Source: Dromiciops gliroides (lineage: Eukaryota > Chordata > Mammalia > Microbiotheria > Microbiotheriidae). From it: DNA of 64,000 nt. The stretch is taken from contig NC_057861.1 in NCBI RefSeq assembly GCF_019393635.1, positions 62,746,532 to 62,810,531 of the forward strand, written 5' to 3'. The notes beneath the pieces are model-generated. The model ran no database searches. It was given only the letters and a program-made list of their open reading frames with translations, and was not told the DNA's origin. A program made the translations under genes and the position numbers. Below, in pieces: positions 43,690-55,184 of this stretch (position 1 is its first letter; each line of letters starts with the position of its first letter).

Positions 43690-43815
43690 GAGCTGATTGA
43701 GAGTGAGGCTGACAACTTTGTGCAGCTCTGCCTCACTTAAATCCAATTCACCCGCAAGTCAAAACATCACCCTCTTGTCATTGGTCTTTGAGAACGAGTG
43801 AACAAATAACAACAG
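43690..43815 (+). repeat. Tail of the GTCATGACATCACC-type SINE
   Basis: GAGAGTGAGGCTGACAACTT, AATCCAATTCACCCGCAAGT and TTTGAGAACGAGTGAACAAA; the head is lost. Confidence 0.65.
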
Positions 43816-43877
43816 CCTACTACTCATTTCCTGGCAGAGAGCTGGTAGACTCAAGGAACAAGATGACACATACATTT

Positions 43878-44034
43878 TTTATTTATTATTTATTTTTTGG
43901 TGAGGCAATTGGGGTTAAGTGACTTGCCCAGGGTCACACAGCTAGTAAGTGTCAAGTGTCTGAGGTCGGATTTGAACTCAGGTCCTCCTGAATCCAGGGC
44001 CAGTGCTCTATCTACTGAGCCACCTAGCTGTCCC
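43878..44034 (-). repeat. Mar/WSINE-type SINE
   Basis: Full reverse copy. ACATACATTTT lies on both sides. Confidence 0.9.
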
Positions 44035-45075
44035 AAGACATACATTTTCTAACAGGACCTGTGCGGAAATTTGTTTTGCTTGAGTATGTATAATTATTTA
44101 AAAGTTTTTTCCCCTCCAGTTTGGTTGAGGGACTTGGGAGGAATAGGGAAATTAGTGATAGGTGTGTGAAAGAAAGACAGAAAAAAGGAAGGAAAGGAAG
44201 GAAGGAAGGAAGAAGGAAGGGTCATTGAAGCATTTTTTAAAATGCAAAGAAGAGAGCAGAAGAAAGGCCAAACGGAAACAGAGAAGCAGGATTGTTTTGT
44301 TACATGCTGAATTTATTACTGGCTCAAAAGGAAAAGCAAGTTGTACATTGTAATGATTTACAGATTCGTGTGCGATCTTCTTCTGATCTACTGTACATGG
44401 AAATGCTCATTTTATATGGTCTTTATATGATCTCTGTGTGTTTAAGTTTGTGTTGTCTCCAGTGGGGATTTCTTCTGTATTTATTTAGTCGAGTGCAGCC
44501 TCCTTCTGTCTTCATTTTCTTATAGTGGAGTCACATGCCAAGCTTTTTGCCTGCTATTGTGTAAAATGATATGATTTCTCATTTTTCATTATCCTCCTTC
44601 ACAATGTTTGGTGAAGGAGTTTTTATTATGATCTGGTGTTGTCCTTGGTGTTTGGGTCTCCAAGACAGCAGCTGGAGAAATCTCTGGGCTCATTTGAACT
44701 CTTCATTGTGGCAACTGTTTTACATCGGTTAAACTTCTCTAATGAATATTGAATATTGAAAAATGATGAATATCGGTAGAGTTTTTTACTTTTGTCTATT
44801 TCCTATTTTTTTTAGCTTGTATAAATATGGTGCATTGGAAATATTGGAATTTCAAGCACTATTTTCTTCGCTTCATTGTTCTTTCTTCTAATTTGCCTTG
44901 AATTTTGGCTTTTTAAGAAAAAACAACCAGATAATAACCTGGCTACATATAGACAATTAATTAGAAATTACTCTGGTATTAATGAATAAAACTCTCCTGT
45001 CTCTTAAGATAAAACCACTTTTACTTTTTGTGGCGTTACCCGAGTCTCACTATGTTCTATGCCTTTTGAATTTTT
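44035..45075. other. Unassigned AT-rich stretch with a short GAAA/GGAA run
   Basis: Purine simple repeat at about 44168-44222. Beyond that I see no exon and no family I can name. The end at 44980-45075 may be repeat-derived. Confidence 0.4.
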
Positions 45076-45079
45076 CTTT

Positions 45080-45299
45080 TCTTTTCTTGTTTGTTTTTGC
45101 AGGGCAATGAGGGTTAAGTGACTTGCCCAGGGTCACACAGCTAGTAAGTGTCAAGTGTCTGAGGCCGGATTTGAACTCAGGTTCTCCTGAATCCAGGGCC
45201 GGTGCTCTATCTACTGTACCACCTAGCTGCCCCTCTGACCATCTTTTTTTTTTTTTTTTTGGTGGGGCAATGAGGGTTAAGTGACTTGCCCAAGGTCAC
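45080..45299 (-). repeat. Full and truncated Mar/WSINE-type SINEs side by side
   Basis: The full copy is at 45080-45234. A second copy of only the tail and about 45 bases is at 45248-45299, with its own TSD TGACCATCTTTT (45236-45247, 45300-45311). Confidence 0.9.
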
Positions 45300-45624
45300 T
45301 GACCATCTTTTCCAATATATTTTTACCTTTTCACTCTACTGAAGTTATGGCATATCCAAGTATGTGTTGACTTGGTTTGGAGGGTCTTGTCTGCTTCCTT
45401 GTGGAGCTTCTTTCCTTTTTTCTCTTTTACATCAGTTGGCGGTAAAATCAAGGGTCATTCAAGGTAGACTCTTTTCATCAGAAGCCCTGTGATTCAGGAT
45501 GACCCAATAGTTCACGAAAGGCTGTTTCTCATTTTTCCTAGGGTCCATGTTGAAACCAACTTTGGTGAGCTCTTTATTTGCCTCCTCTGAAGGGAGTTTG
45601 AGAGCCATCTTTCCAATTCTCCAC

Positions 45625-45850
45625 ACAGCATAGTGGGTAGAGGGCCAAACTTGGCATCAGTAAGACTTTGGCTCACCTCCAGCCTCAGACACAATAGTTG
45701 TGTAACCCTGGGCAATCCTTAGTCTCTTTATCTGTAAAATGGGGATAATAAAAGTACCTACTTTACTGGGTTGTTCTATGGACCAAATGAGGTCATGTGT
45801 GCAAAGCCCTTTGCAAGCCTTGCAGCCGATATATAAATTTCAGCTATTTT
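45625..45850 (+). repeat. MIR/THER1
   Basis: Nearly complete: CATAGTGGGTAGAGGGCCAA, TTGTGTAACCCTGGGC, ATCTGTAAAATGGGGATAAT, AAAGCCCTTTGCAAGCCTTG. Confidence 0.85.
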
Positions 45851-46930
45851 TAAAAATTTATTTTTTTCAGCAATTATTTTTAGCTACAATGTCTTTAAGT
45901 ATTCTAGTTTCATTTATAACCAGCAGCTGTCGAAGACGTGGTTTAGGTTGACAAAATATTAGGAGACCCCCTGTTTTCCAGAGCTAAGGCCCAGAGGGCA
46001 AGCTGTGTTCTGAGCTTGGCAGGACAACAATCCTTTGGGATCATCGTCTGGATGATCTCATCTTCTGACAAAATCACATAATTCATCAGGTGTTCTCTGA
46101 GCTGGACAAGTACTGGGCAAACTGGAAAAGTCCTGCAATGAATCAAACATCACATTCTTGCTGTTAGCCCTCACTGTCAGAGCTATAGTTCACTGGGTAG
46201 CCACTAGTATAACTATTAAGATCTCTCCACACTGCCTTGGGCCTCCCCATTAGGGGTGGGGTCCCAGCACATGTGTCCTTGCTTGCAAGCAATTTTCTTC
46301 ATTTTGAAAATGAAACTTCTATTTGATTACTGACTCTCCTGTCTCTAGCCTGCTCAGTTTCTGCTCCAGCCATTCACGGGTTAGAGGCCAGTTCTGCCCA
46401 CTTGACAAGGTCTTCCAGTAGCAGCTCAACTGGTCGGCTGTTGGTCAAAGACGTCAGATCTTCTGTGTCAACAATCAGTAAATAGACTAAAACCAGAGAT
46501 TTTTAGCAACCTTTGTCCCCTTTTCCCCAACTCTGCCATCATTACCATGTGTGAGAAAATTATTAATAGGGGTTTTGGGACTTCCAGGGGCCACCCTGCT
46601 GAGAGAGCCTGGCTGATCTTTTTTTTTTAAGGTCAGCCCAGAGTCAGGAAGTTACCTCACAAAGCCTTGTTCCGGCCAGAGGATCTGAACTCTGACCTCA
46701 ACACGTTCTATTCATGGACTGCCTTCAAGTCATGTCGATCAATGGACTTGAATGTTCCCAGCTAATTAGCTTGGAGCAGTGTGGAGGGACCACCTGTCTT
46801 CCAGACCACAGGGAGCTTCCACTGTCAGAGGCACAGGAACTTCCTCTTTTTGGCCTGAGACTTGTAGGTGAAAGTGGCTTTTTCTCCTCTCTCTCCCATA
46901 GATCCTAGCTAGGCTTTCCTATCTTTCAGA
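45850..46930. other. Unassigned, repeat-poor
   Basis: A 67-codon minus-strand frame at 45943-46146 (with REHLMNYVILSEDEIIQTM) follows an acceptor-like TTCATTGCAG but resembles no family I recognise. The rest shows nothing I can support. Confidence 0.35.
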
Positions 46931-46939
46931 GGCACATGT

Positions 46940-47210
<271 letters not shown>

Positions 47211-47659
47211 ACATGTTCTTTCTTTACTAATATCTAATATATTTTAATAAATGTTTAATGCTCAAAACTGGTGCAGTAGCCTCTAATTTCTAAGTAACAA
47301 ATATATTAGAAACCCCAGCTAATTTTCCCTACACTTGGGACAGAAATAGGTGACCACCCCACACATTTAGTTTTACTCATCACACATGGAAATACGAGGG
47401 GACTACAAGGCACCGAGAACCATTTTGTATTTTCTCTGTTTCATGGGTGTCTATAGTCAAATAGCTTATCATCTTAAGTAGCCAGCTGCTGGGCTTGTGT
47501 TTCTTTGCATTTAACTGGACTTCTTCTAGCTTCAACTTTGGGCTATATCTAAAGCAACAGAACAAGGGAAGGGGAAGTTCCCTGGTTCTCTGCCCTGGTC
47601 AGACCCCATCTGGAGCAGCAGGTCCAGTTTCCAGTACCACATTTAAGAAGGGCCATCTA

Positions 47660-47789
47660 GGGCAGCTAGGTGGTGCAGTGGACAGAGCACCGGCCCTGGA
47701 TTCAGGAGTACCTGAGTTCGAATGCGGCCTTAGACACTTAACACTTACTAGCTGTGTGACCCTGGGCAAGTCACTTAACCCCAATTGCC
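47660..47789 (+). repeat. Mar/WSINE-type SINE
   Basis: Forward copy in the L3/CR1-like element with almost no A-tail left. Confidence 0.88.
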
Positions 47790-48094
47790 CAGAGGACAGT
47801 GACTGGAATGGAGAAGGGACCTAGAAACCATATCTTAGGAAGACCTTTGAAGGAACTAGGAATATTTAGCTTGGAGAAGACAAAACTTAGTCTCCACATG
47901 ACTGTTCTCTTCAATTCTCTGCTAATTGAAAGATGGACATGTTCTGCCTGGTACCTGGGGGAATAATTAGGCCCAACAGAGGTAGAGTTGAAAAGAGGCA
48001 GTTTTCATTTCCACAGATGGAAGAACTTCCTAATAGCTAATAGTGTCTCAAGGTACAATGGGCCCATTTCATGAGGTAATGAAATTCCTGTCAG

Positions 48095-48270
48095 TGGTTC
48101 TTGGCATCTGAGAACTTCAAATTGGACAACTGTATTTCAATATAACTGGTTTCCTCTCTAATCCCATGTATTTTATTTTATACTTTAAGAACATTATTCG
48201 AGAAGGGGTCTCTCAGCTTCACCAGGCTGATTGCCAAAGGGGTCCAGGACACGGAAAAGGGTTAAGGACC
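48095..48270 (+). repeat. MITE-like interspersed repeat, second copy
   Basis: AACTGTATTTCAATATAACT, TAATCCCATGTATTTTATTT, GAACATTATTCGAGAAGGG and CAAAGGGGTCCAGGACACGG; the same family as 28965-29130. Confidence 0.65.
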
Positions 48271-48345
48271 CATGCTATGCGTCTTTAGGTGTAGGCTGAA
48301 TGACTACTTGGTGCTGAGGTTGTGGGCCAGTGACAGAATGGGGGA

Positions 48346-48999
48346 GATGTGAGCTAACCTCATCTCTGGCTGCATTTAAATTTCTTGCCTCTGGCTTTTA
48401 TTTCCCTGAATTCTTCTAACTGCCTTGGGAACTGTTGTTTGTTTTTTTTTTAAACCAGGGACTATTTTTATGAGGTTTTATTAAATGGATTATTTGTTTG
48501 AGTGCTACTGAACCACAGATGGGTACAGGAGGCTGTGGAAAGGATTCTCACTCAGGTAGGAGTTTGGGCCAGTGGTCCTCTAAACTCTCCAGCTAGCTCT
48601 GGGATTCTGGGATTCCAGAACCATGAACTCACCGAGGCACTATTCTCTGGGGGAAGGAGTTGGAACAAGGAGTCACCGTCTGAGATGGGGTGGGGAGACT
48701 ATAATGAGAATGCCAAGAACTAGAAGAGAGGGACAGCTAAAAGGGGAGTTAGAACTCAGTGGGCTGGGGCAGATGGAGGAGAGTGTGGGCCAGGAGCCCC
48801 TGATGCTGGAGTCTGCTTTGGAGAATGAGACTTTCCTTTTTATAAGGCCAGGGAATTTTCCTCCTATCCAAGTCCCACCAATATGGGAGCCGCAGTCAAC
48901 CTTATTGGCAATGCACCCTGGGGCCTTTCCTCCAACTTACCATCCACCCCCACCTGTCCACCTCCCACCACTACAGGTTTGCAACAGGCAGAAGGGCTT
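48346..48999. other. Unassigned spacer
   Basis: No exon or named repeat. The 198-codon frame at 48623-49219 runs into a SINE and has no family match. Confidence 0.4.
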
Positions 49000-49009
49000 C
49001 AGATCCCAT

Positions 49010-49163
49010 TTTTTTTTTTTTTTTTTAGTGAGGCAATTGGGGTTAAGTGACTTGCCCAGGGTCACACAGCTAGTAAGTGTCAAGTGTCTGAGGCTGGATT
49101 TGAACTCAGGTACTCCTGACTCCAGGGCCAGTGCTCTATTCACTGCACCACCTAGCTGCCCCC
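49010..49163 (-). repeat. Mar/WSINE-type SINE, 10-base TSD
   Basis: CAGATCCCAT lies at 49000-49009 and 49164-49173. Confidence 0.92.
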
Positions 49164-49334
49164 CAGATCCCATCTTTTTAACTGGTCCCCCATCTGGAAC
49201 ATTCTCCTTCACTCAGTAGACAGAACCTCTTCTCTCTCAGAGGAAGTCTTCCCTTGTGGCTTCAGATTGTTTTCCTCCTCTTTCCCCACTCTGAGCACCT
49301 GTGGGTCTTACCTTACAATTGGAATTGGATTTCC

Positions 49335-49740
49335 CAGTTGATTTTATATCGGCCTAGATCAATCTCAAGTTCAACTTTCTGTGTGATCTTAGGCAGATCA
49401 CTTCCTTTCTCTGGGTCTCAGTTTTGCTACAGATTGGGAGTGATGGTGGTGGTGGTGGTGGTGGTAGTGGTATTGAACTAGATTATCTCCTAAGGTTTTG
49501 TCTAGCTATCACATTCTGTGTTTTAAGGTTCTTCCTATCTCTGCCATTATCTTTTCTAAGGCCCCTCCCACATCTGCCATTCTTTGTTTTAAGGTTGCTC
49601 TTAGCTCTGATATCCTCCCGTGTTCTAAAGGCCCTCTCAGCTCTGACATACCTTATCCTAAGGCCCTCCCCAGCTCTGACATTCTGTGTTCTAAGGGCTC
49701 TCCCAGCCCTGACATTTTTATCTTTTAAGACCCTGCTCAA
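49335..49740 (+). repeat. MIR/THER1 with expanded 3' tail and a (GGT)n run
   Basis: MIR core (TGTGTGATCTTAGGCAGATC, CTCTGGGTCTCAGTTTTGC), then (GGT)n at 49446-49474, then about seven tail units near GCTCTGACATTCTGTGTTCT with AAGGCCCTCCC at 49495-49735. This is the third locus of this kind. Confidence 0.75.
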
Positions 49741-49849
49741 CTTTAATCTTTTATGGTTCTAAACTCTGGGTGTGAATTTTATCTATCATCTCTCTGTGGC
49801 CTCTCACTCAGGGTCCAACAAAAGGACCAGGGTCTAATTAGAAGTGCTA

Positions 49850-50060
49850 ATCTCTGACTGACTCTTCAAATTAGATAACATGTAGAGTGCTTGGTAAACT
49901 TTAAAGCAATATATACATGCTACATATTGTTGTTGTTGCTTATTCTCCAATGCCTGCCTTCTTCCTTTGTTACCTCTGTGACTATGGGAAAGTTCCTTCA
50001 CCTCCTGAGCCTCAGTTTCCTCTTCTGTAAAATGAGAGCGTTGGACTAGAAGGCTACAAA
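49850..50060 (+). repeat. MIR remnants
   Basis: A reverse-looking piece (AGAGTGCTTGGTAAACTTTA) is followed by a forward piece with CCTGAGCCTCAGTTTCCTCT and TGTAAAATGAGAGCGTTGGA. Confidence 0.6.
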
Positions 50061-51338
50061 GACTTTGGGTTCCTGTCAGCATCCCTCAGGAGCAGGACCG
50101 GTGGCCCTTGTGATTCACGGATTGATGATGGGAATCCTATTTCCCTGTCCCTGCTGCCAGCCACACCTCACACCTTGGGGGCTTCCTTTGTTCTCTTCCT
50201 GTTCGTAAAGCAGGTAGCCTGTTTCTAGGTACCCCACACCTGTGTGTATCCATGTGCATGCCTATGTATATTGGACACAGCTATACACATGTGTGCATGT
50301 ACAAACACGTACACGCCCAATTACTTCCCTAGTGTATTTCCCTTCTATGGAACAACATACTATATGTGTGGCATAAAGCACAAAATAATAACAACTGAAC
50401 CATATGGACCACCTAAAAGTTTGTTCCCTGAGCTCATCTATGCTCATCTTACTGGTGCTGCTGTTTCTCCTAAGATCCCAAACATTTACACATCCAACTG
50501 CTCCCCCACCCTCCATCCCTGCACACACACTCAACAGGAATGCAGAGTGATGGATGGTGTGAACTTGCCTGTGAAAATGAAGAACCACAAAAGGGTCTCA
50601 TTGACATTTAGCCACAGGCAATAAACAAGTGACGCAGGAGGCAACGGCATTTGGTGATACACAAACACAAACCGTCACACAGATCTACAGCTGTAGCCAC
50701 ATCACATAGTCACACATTTCACAGGTATACCTAATGTGCATTCTGCCCAGTCATCCATCTCACACAGGTATCATCCCAGTGCAATCCCACAAATCACACA
50801 CATGTACAATTGTGCATCATGCAATTGTTCACAGTCACACCCATCCCACATATGGTTCCAATCAGGCTTTGTATTAAGCCAGGGCAGCTGGTCTCTATTT
50901 CCCCAAGAGGGTTCAAATCAGCCCAACCCAGGCCTGTTTCTGGGGCAGCCTAGGAGGACAGAAGTGATGGGGGGGTACCTCCACAGGCCACTGACCAAGG
51001 CTATCCCCCATCTCCTTCCTTCCCCATCTCACAGTCACTAGATTGATTTTCCCCACGACCTCTCCTATCTCTTCCATAAAAGGCTAAACTAGGGGCCAGA
51101 CGTGTTGGTGCGAGTGGCACTGGTGGGATCCTGCTGGGAACAGCTGTGTTCCCTTTCCAACCACTTCCAGCCCAGCCGGCCCGGAGCCCCTACTCCTGCC
51201 TGCACTGGAAGTGGTAGTAGTGGGGTGGGTGGGGAAGAGAGTGGCAAATGGGGGAGGTAGTTGTTGTTGGGGGGGGCAGGGGAGAGAAATCCTGAGAAAG
51301 AAAAATCAGCTCCAGCCTGGGACCTGAAGCTCACTCAC

Positions 51339-51510
51339 CTGGAGCACGGGATCCAGAGAGCCTGGCCGGGGCAGACGGAGAGATCCTGGGGAAATCAGAA
51401 AGATCTGCACAGTCTGGGGATGTGTGAGCTGGGGGAGCTGTGCCCCCGCAGGCGGATGTGACTGAAAGTGTCGGAGAGACAGACACAGAGACAGACAGAG
51501 AGGGAGCCGG
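51339..51510 (-). promoter_or_regulatory. Candidate non-coding first exon and promoter of TBXA2R
   Basis: On the TBXA2R strand the sequence GGATCCCGTGCTCCAG is followed by GTGAGTGAG, a near-ideal donor after 51339. Upstream lies the most CpG-containing sequence of the right half (for example CCGCCTGCGGGGGC, TCCGTCTGCCCCGGCC), then purine/pyrimidine-rich DNA. If used, intron 1 would run from 51338 to 16164, about 35 kb, longer than in human but filled with repeats. The distal boundary at 51510 is a guess. Inference only; no transcript evidence is available here. Confidence 0.32.
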
Positions 51511-52380
51511 GAGGAGAAGGGGAGGAGGGCTGGGGACGGAAAAACACGTTGGGGGTTAACCCCTTCAGGCTCAGGAGTGCTCGCTCTGGACAGGGGTCAG
51601 GGGTCAGTCAGGGAGTGCAAAGGGCAGGGACGTGGGGTGGGGGAGCCTGACACAGTTTGAGGGGGTGGGGAGAGAGGAGAGGAGAATGGGAATAAAAGCA
51701 CTCACACCTAGTCCGCTCCTTGTTATCTCTTCCTGTAGATGGAATAGTGTGGGTCATAGGGAAACTGAGGTGCAAATCCCAGGGGAGGGGCTGCCAGCCA
51801 AGCAGATAGATGGAATTGGGCCCAGGAACCCAGAAAAAGAGATTCCATTGCCTGAGATGGCCCATGGGGCAAGGACAAGCCTAAAATTAGTTGCTTCATT
51901 ACTGGGGTCAGGCTGAGTTTACTCTTGGTTGGGTGGACAGGAGAAGGGAAGGAAGGGAATAGGACAGAGGGTTCAGGGCTGTGGAGCCCAAGATGTTGGG
52001 GGCTGGCTATAGGAGTCCATGAGAGGGGGCTGCAGGAGTGAGTTGGGGGAAGTTTGCTCAAAAGTACCTGTAGCCAACCAACCTTTCCCCCATCCCTCAC
52101 CTTTGATGGGCTTCCCGAGGAGTTGGGGTACTGGTGGGGAGCTGGCCTCCTAGGTCTATGAAGAAAGAAGCCACAAGGTAGCTGGGTCAATAGGTATAGA
52201 AGAAGAGGGGTCTGAAGCTGTCCATGGATGCTGGTGCTTGGGGTAGGTGGTGTTCATGGGGGCTGGGCATGGAGGTTCTCCACCTTAGCCCCCCAGCCTG
52301 GGCAGGGAGGGGTAGGTCTCACAGGCTGATGGGGGTCATTTCCGGGCCTCTCAGCAGGGAGAGGGGCTGGTAGGGAGAGT

Positions 52381-52388
52381 TATAAATA
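52381..52388 (+). promoter_or_regulatory. TATA-like core promoter
   Basis: TATAAATA follows a G-rich stretch (GGGGCTGGTAGGGAGAG) and precedes CTTTCCTGTCTCACTCTG, where initiation would fall about 30 bases downstream (about 52412). No coding exon downstream is recognised. It may be a chance match or the start of a non-coding transcript. Confidence 0.25.
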
Positions 52389-54039
52389 GTCCTTTCCTGT
52401 CTCACTCTGCTGACAGGGGAGGGGGAGTCAGTTTTCTGCTTCAGTTTTTCTATCTCTCAGTTTCTTAATTTCTATTTTTCACTGATTATATGTCTCTGTG
52501 TCTGCCTTCATTTCTCTCTCTCTCTCTCTCTGATTTGATAAGCATTTGTTAAACTCCTACAATGCCAAGACCCTATATCAGACACTCTCTTGGTAATCTA
52601 TCCAGCTTCTCTGTTTCTGCCTCATTTTCTCTGTCCATGCCTCAGTTTCCCTGTGTGTCCGTCTCTACCTCAGGCTTTCTGTCTCTGGTTTCTGTTTCAG
52701 CTCGGCAGGAGGATCCTTAGGTCTAGAGACTTTTCAAGCTCTTGAGTAGGGAAGGGATTTATTTTTCCTTCTCTTCTGTCCCCACCTACTTCTTAGAACT
52801 CCATTTTCCTTCAGATGAGAATCAGGTAAAGAACCCAGGAATGGGGAACTCTGGCTGGGAAATTCTGATAGAGTGCCCCCTGACAAGAAAGGTGAAATTG
52901 CTGCCCCTTTGCTACCTTCCCCTCATCCCAAGCAGGAGGTCACTGCCTATAGTGGGGGGGGGGGGTTGGGCATGTAGAAGAGGGGAAATTGGGGCAGCAA
53001 GGGCTGGGGAAAAGGGAAGATTAGAGATTCCATCCCCTGAAATGGATTGGCCAGGCTGATTTCTTCAGGAAGCAGACATCATCAGGGAAGGCAATGGGGT
53101 CATTAGAAGTTATTAGAAAAGAAGGAAGAAGAGGGAAATAGAGAAATGGCCTCTTAGTTTAGGATGGATTTGCTCACTCTTGACCATGCATTCAAACCTC
53201 CATGGGTCAGAGACTGGTACCCCAGGGTTAGCCTGTTACCAGTTCTGCCTTGACCCAGGCTTGGGATGGGCTGGGGTGGACAGTGGCCACATTCCTTGGC
53301 ATGCCTGTCCAAGCTAGATGTGGGCCCCAGACTCTCCTGCTCCCACAGTAGGGGAGAGGGATTTCTCAGACCCTCCAGGGGCTCAGCTGTTTGGGGCCTG
53401 GGTCCCTCTGGGAGATCAAGGTTTCCAGGCTTCTTCCCCCAGCTCTAGCCCATCACGGGGCCCCAGAATCCCACTCCACCTCACCAGGATTAGAGTTTTA
53501 GTTCACTTAGAGGGACATGTAGGATGCTTCTGTGGGAGAATCAGTTTGATGGGGGAGGGAGCCCTCTCTTGGCCTCATCCCTCCCTTTCAACCCCAACTG
53601 TCCAGGGCCATCTCTTCCTCTTGGGTCCTCTACTCACTAAGGGCATAGGATTAGGCTTGTCTCCAGGCAGGAACCTGGTACTTGGGGGAGCCCGGTGCAT
53701 CCGGGAGATAAAACCTCAACAACAGGAAGCTGTTTGGGGAGGCCCAGGGTTGGGGAGCGCAGCCTGGGGTGGTGCCTAGACCTATTTTCAGGTCAAATTA
53801 GGGGAGACAGTAGATTGTATGGGAAAGCACCCTATGCCCCAGTGTCTGAGGAAGATGTGGCCCTTCTTGTCCAGTCCCCTTGTTCACATCTCTTCTTGTC
53901 TCCTCTAGATGCTTGTCCTCTCTTTACTTCTAGTGTTCTGTCTTTCTCCATTTACTAACTCCCCATTCACTACCTCTTTCCCTGTTCCCTACAAATATGC
54001 CCCATCTCTGAACTCAATGGTCTCCATGATCCCTTCTAG

Positions 54040-54935
54040 CTCTTAATCTATGAGGCTATAATATCTTATTTTCTAAATTAGATTTTCTCAGTACTTATCC
54101 CTCCTGACCTCTTTCCTGCTTTGGACACCAATCATTCTCTTCTCCTGGATACTCTTTCCTGTTGGGTTTTTTTACATTACTCTCCTGGCTCTCCTTTGAC
54201 CTCTCTCACCATTACTTCCCAGAATCCTTTGCTGCATCATCATCTGTTTCCTGAACCATGGGCATCCCCCGAAGCTCTTTTGTTTTCTTTTTCTACAACT
54301 GCACTCTTAGTAATCTCATCAGTTCCCACAGTTTCGGTTTAAAAATTTCTTCTAAATTTAACAAATACCATATAAAACGAGCATTTCTACACACATAGTA
54401 AGACAGAAAGGATTATACATGAAACCATACCTGCATCCATTCTATACAGCTTGCTTTTTAAAAAAAATCTGTACTAAATCAGCATATAACTTTCAGAGGT
54501 CCTGCTTGTTTGTGATTTTTCTGGCCTTCCTAACTAGAGGTTCTATTATCTACTCTATGTAGATAATGCCCAGACCCATCTATCCAGACCTAGTCTTTCT
54601 CCTGAGCTCCAGTCCTATATCACCAATGGTCTGTTAGACACCTCCATTTGGATATCCCATAAGTATCCCAAACTCAACATGTCAAAAACAGGCTTATCTT
54701 TTCCCTCCCCCAAACCCACTCTCTTTCCAAATATCCCCATCAGGGGATCATTCAGGGCATCATGGTCCTTCCAGTCACTCAAGCCTGCAACCTTGGCTTC
54801 ACTGACTCTCCCTTCTCCCCCTCCCCCAATGAGATGAGCTGACAAGTATAGATTCTATTGCCAAAATATTTCCTGTCATTGTCCCCTTCTCTCCACTCAT
54901 AACAATCTATCACCCTAGTTCAGGGGACTTTCACT
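54040..54935 (+). repeat. L2 LINE, internal part
   Basis: L2 phrases in order: CCTGCTTTGGACACCAATCA then TCCTGGATACTCTTTC (the 'FDTVDH...LLDTL' region), TAGATAATGCCCAGACCCAT, CAAACTCAACATGTCAAAAA, CCAGTCACTCAAGCCTGCAA, CTTTCACTTCTCACCTGGAC. Confidence 0.75.
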
Positions 54936-54936
54936 T

Positions 54937-55045
54937 CTCACCTGGACTATTTTTTGTTGGTGTTCAGTTATGTCAGACTCTTTGTGACCCCATGGCCCTT
55001 CTATTCTATTCTTCTTTCTGTAAGTCAGTTCAAGTTCAAGTTCAA
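54937..55045 (-). repeat. MAR1/RTE-like 3' end, reverse
   Basis: TTGGTGTTCAGTTATGTCAG and ACTCTTTGTGACCCCATGG are the reverse of the MAR1/RTE terminus. Confidence 0.65.
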
Positions 55046-55184
55046 TGTTTCCATGACACTATCTCATCCTCTGCTGTTCTCTTTTTCTTTTGTCTTCCAT
55101 CTTTCCCCAAAACAGAGAAATGGTGTTTTTAGTGAGTCCTGTCTTATTATTTGGCCAGAATATTTCAGCTTCAGCTCCTAGTTT

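Larger units (their letters stand above)
41715..43690 (+). repeat. L1 ORF2 fragment, decayed, with three SINEs
   Basis: The reverse-transcriptase region can be followed: TAAAAATATTAAATAAAAGT, ATCATGATTACTTCAATAGA then TACTGAAAATTTTTTTGATA (the 'ISIDAEKAFDKI' region), CCATTATCACCATTATTATT ('LSPLLF'), and GCAGATGATATGATGGTTTA ('FADDMIVY'). It runs on to 43690 near GCCTCATATCCAACATATAT. Multiple stops and small indels; not coding. Confidence 0.8.
47570..48345 (+). repeat. L3/CR1-like LINE 3' part with SINE and MITE-like insertions
   Basis: CTCTGCCCTGGTCAGACCCC, AGGTCCAGTTTCCAGTACCA, GGAATATTTAGCTTGGAGAA, and near the end GGTGTAGGCTGAATGACTAC. Confidence 0.75.
50060..54040. other. Repeat-poor, GC-richer block; likely regulatory or 5' exon region
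   Basis: The longest stretch of the window without SINE or LINE insertion. It holds degenerate CACA-rich sequence (50240-50860), a candidate TBXA2R first exon (51339-51510) and a TATA-like core (52381). No protein-coding frame of recognisable family is present. Avoidance of insertions suggests constraint. Confidence 0.5.

Noticed and set aside
48623-49219. 198-codon frame
   Set aside because: Its second half is the reverse SINE at 49010-49163; the first half resembles no known protein.
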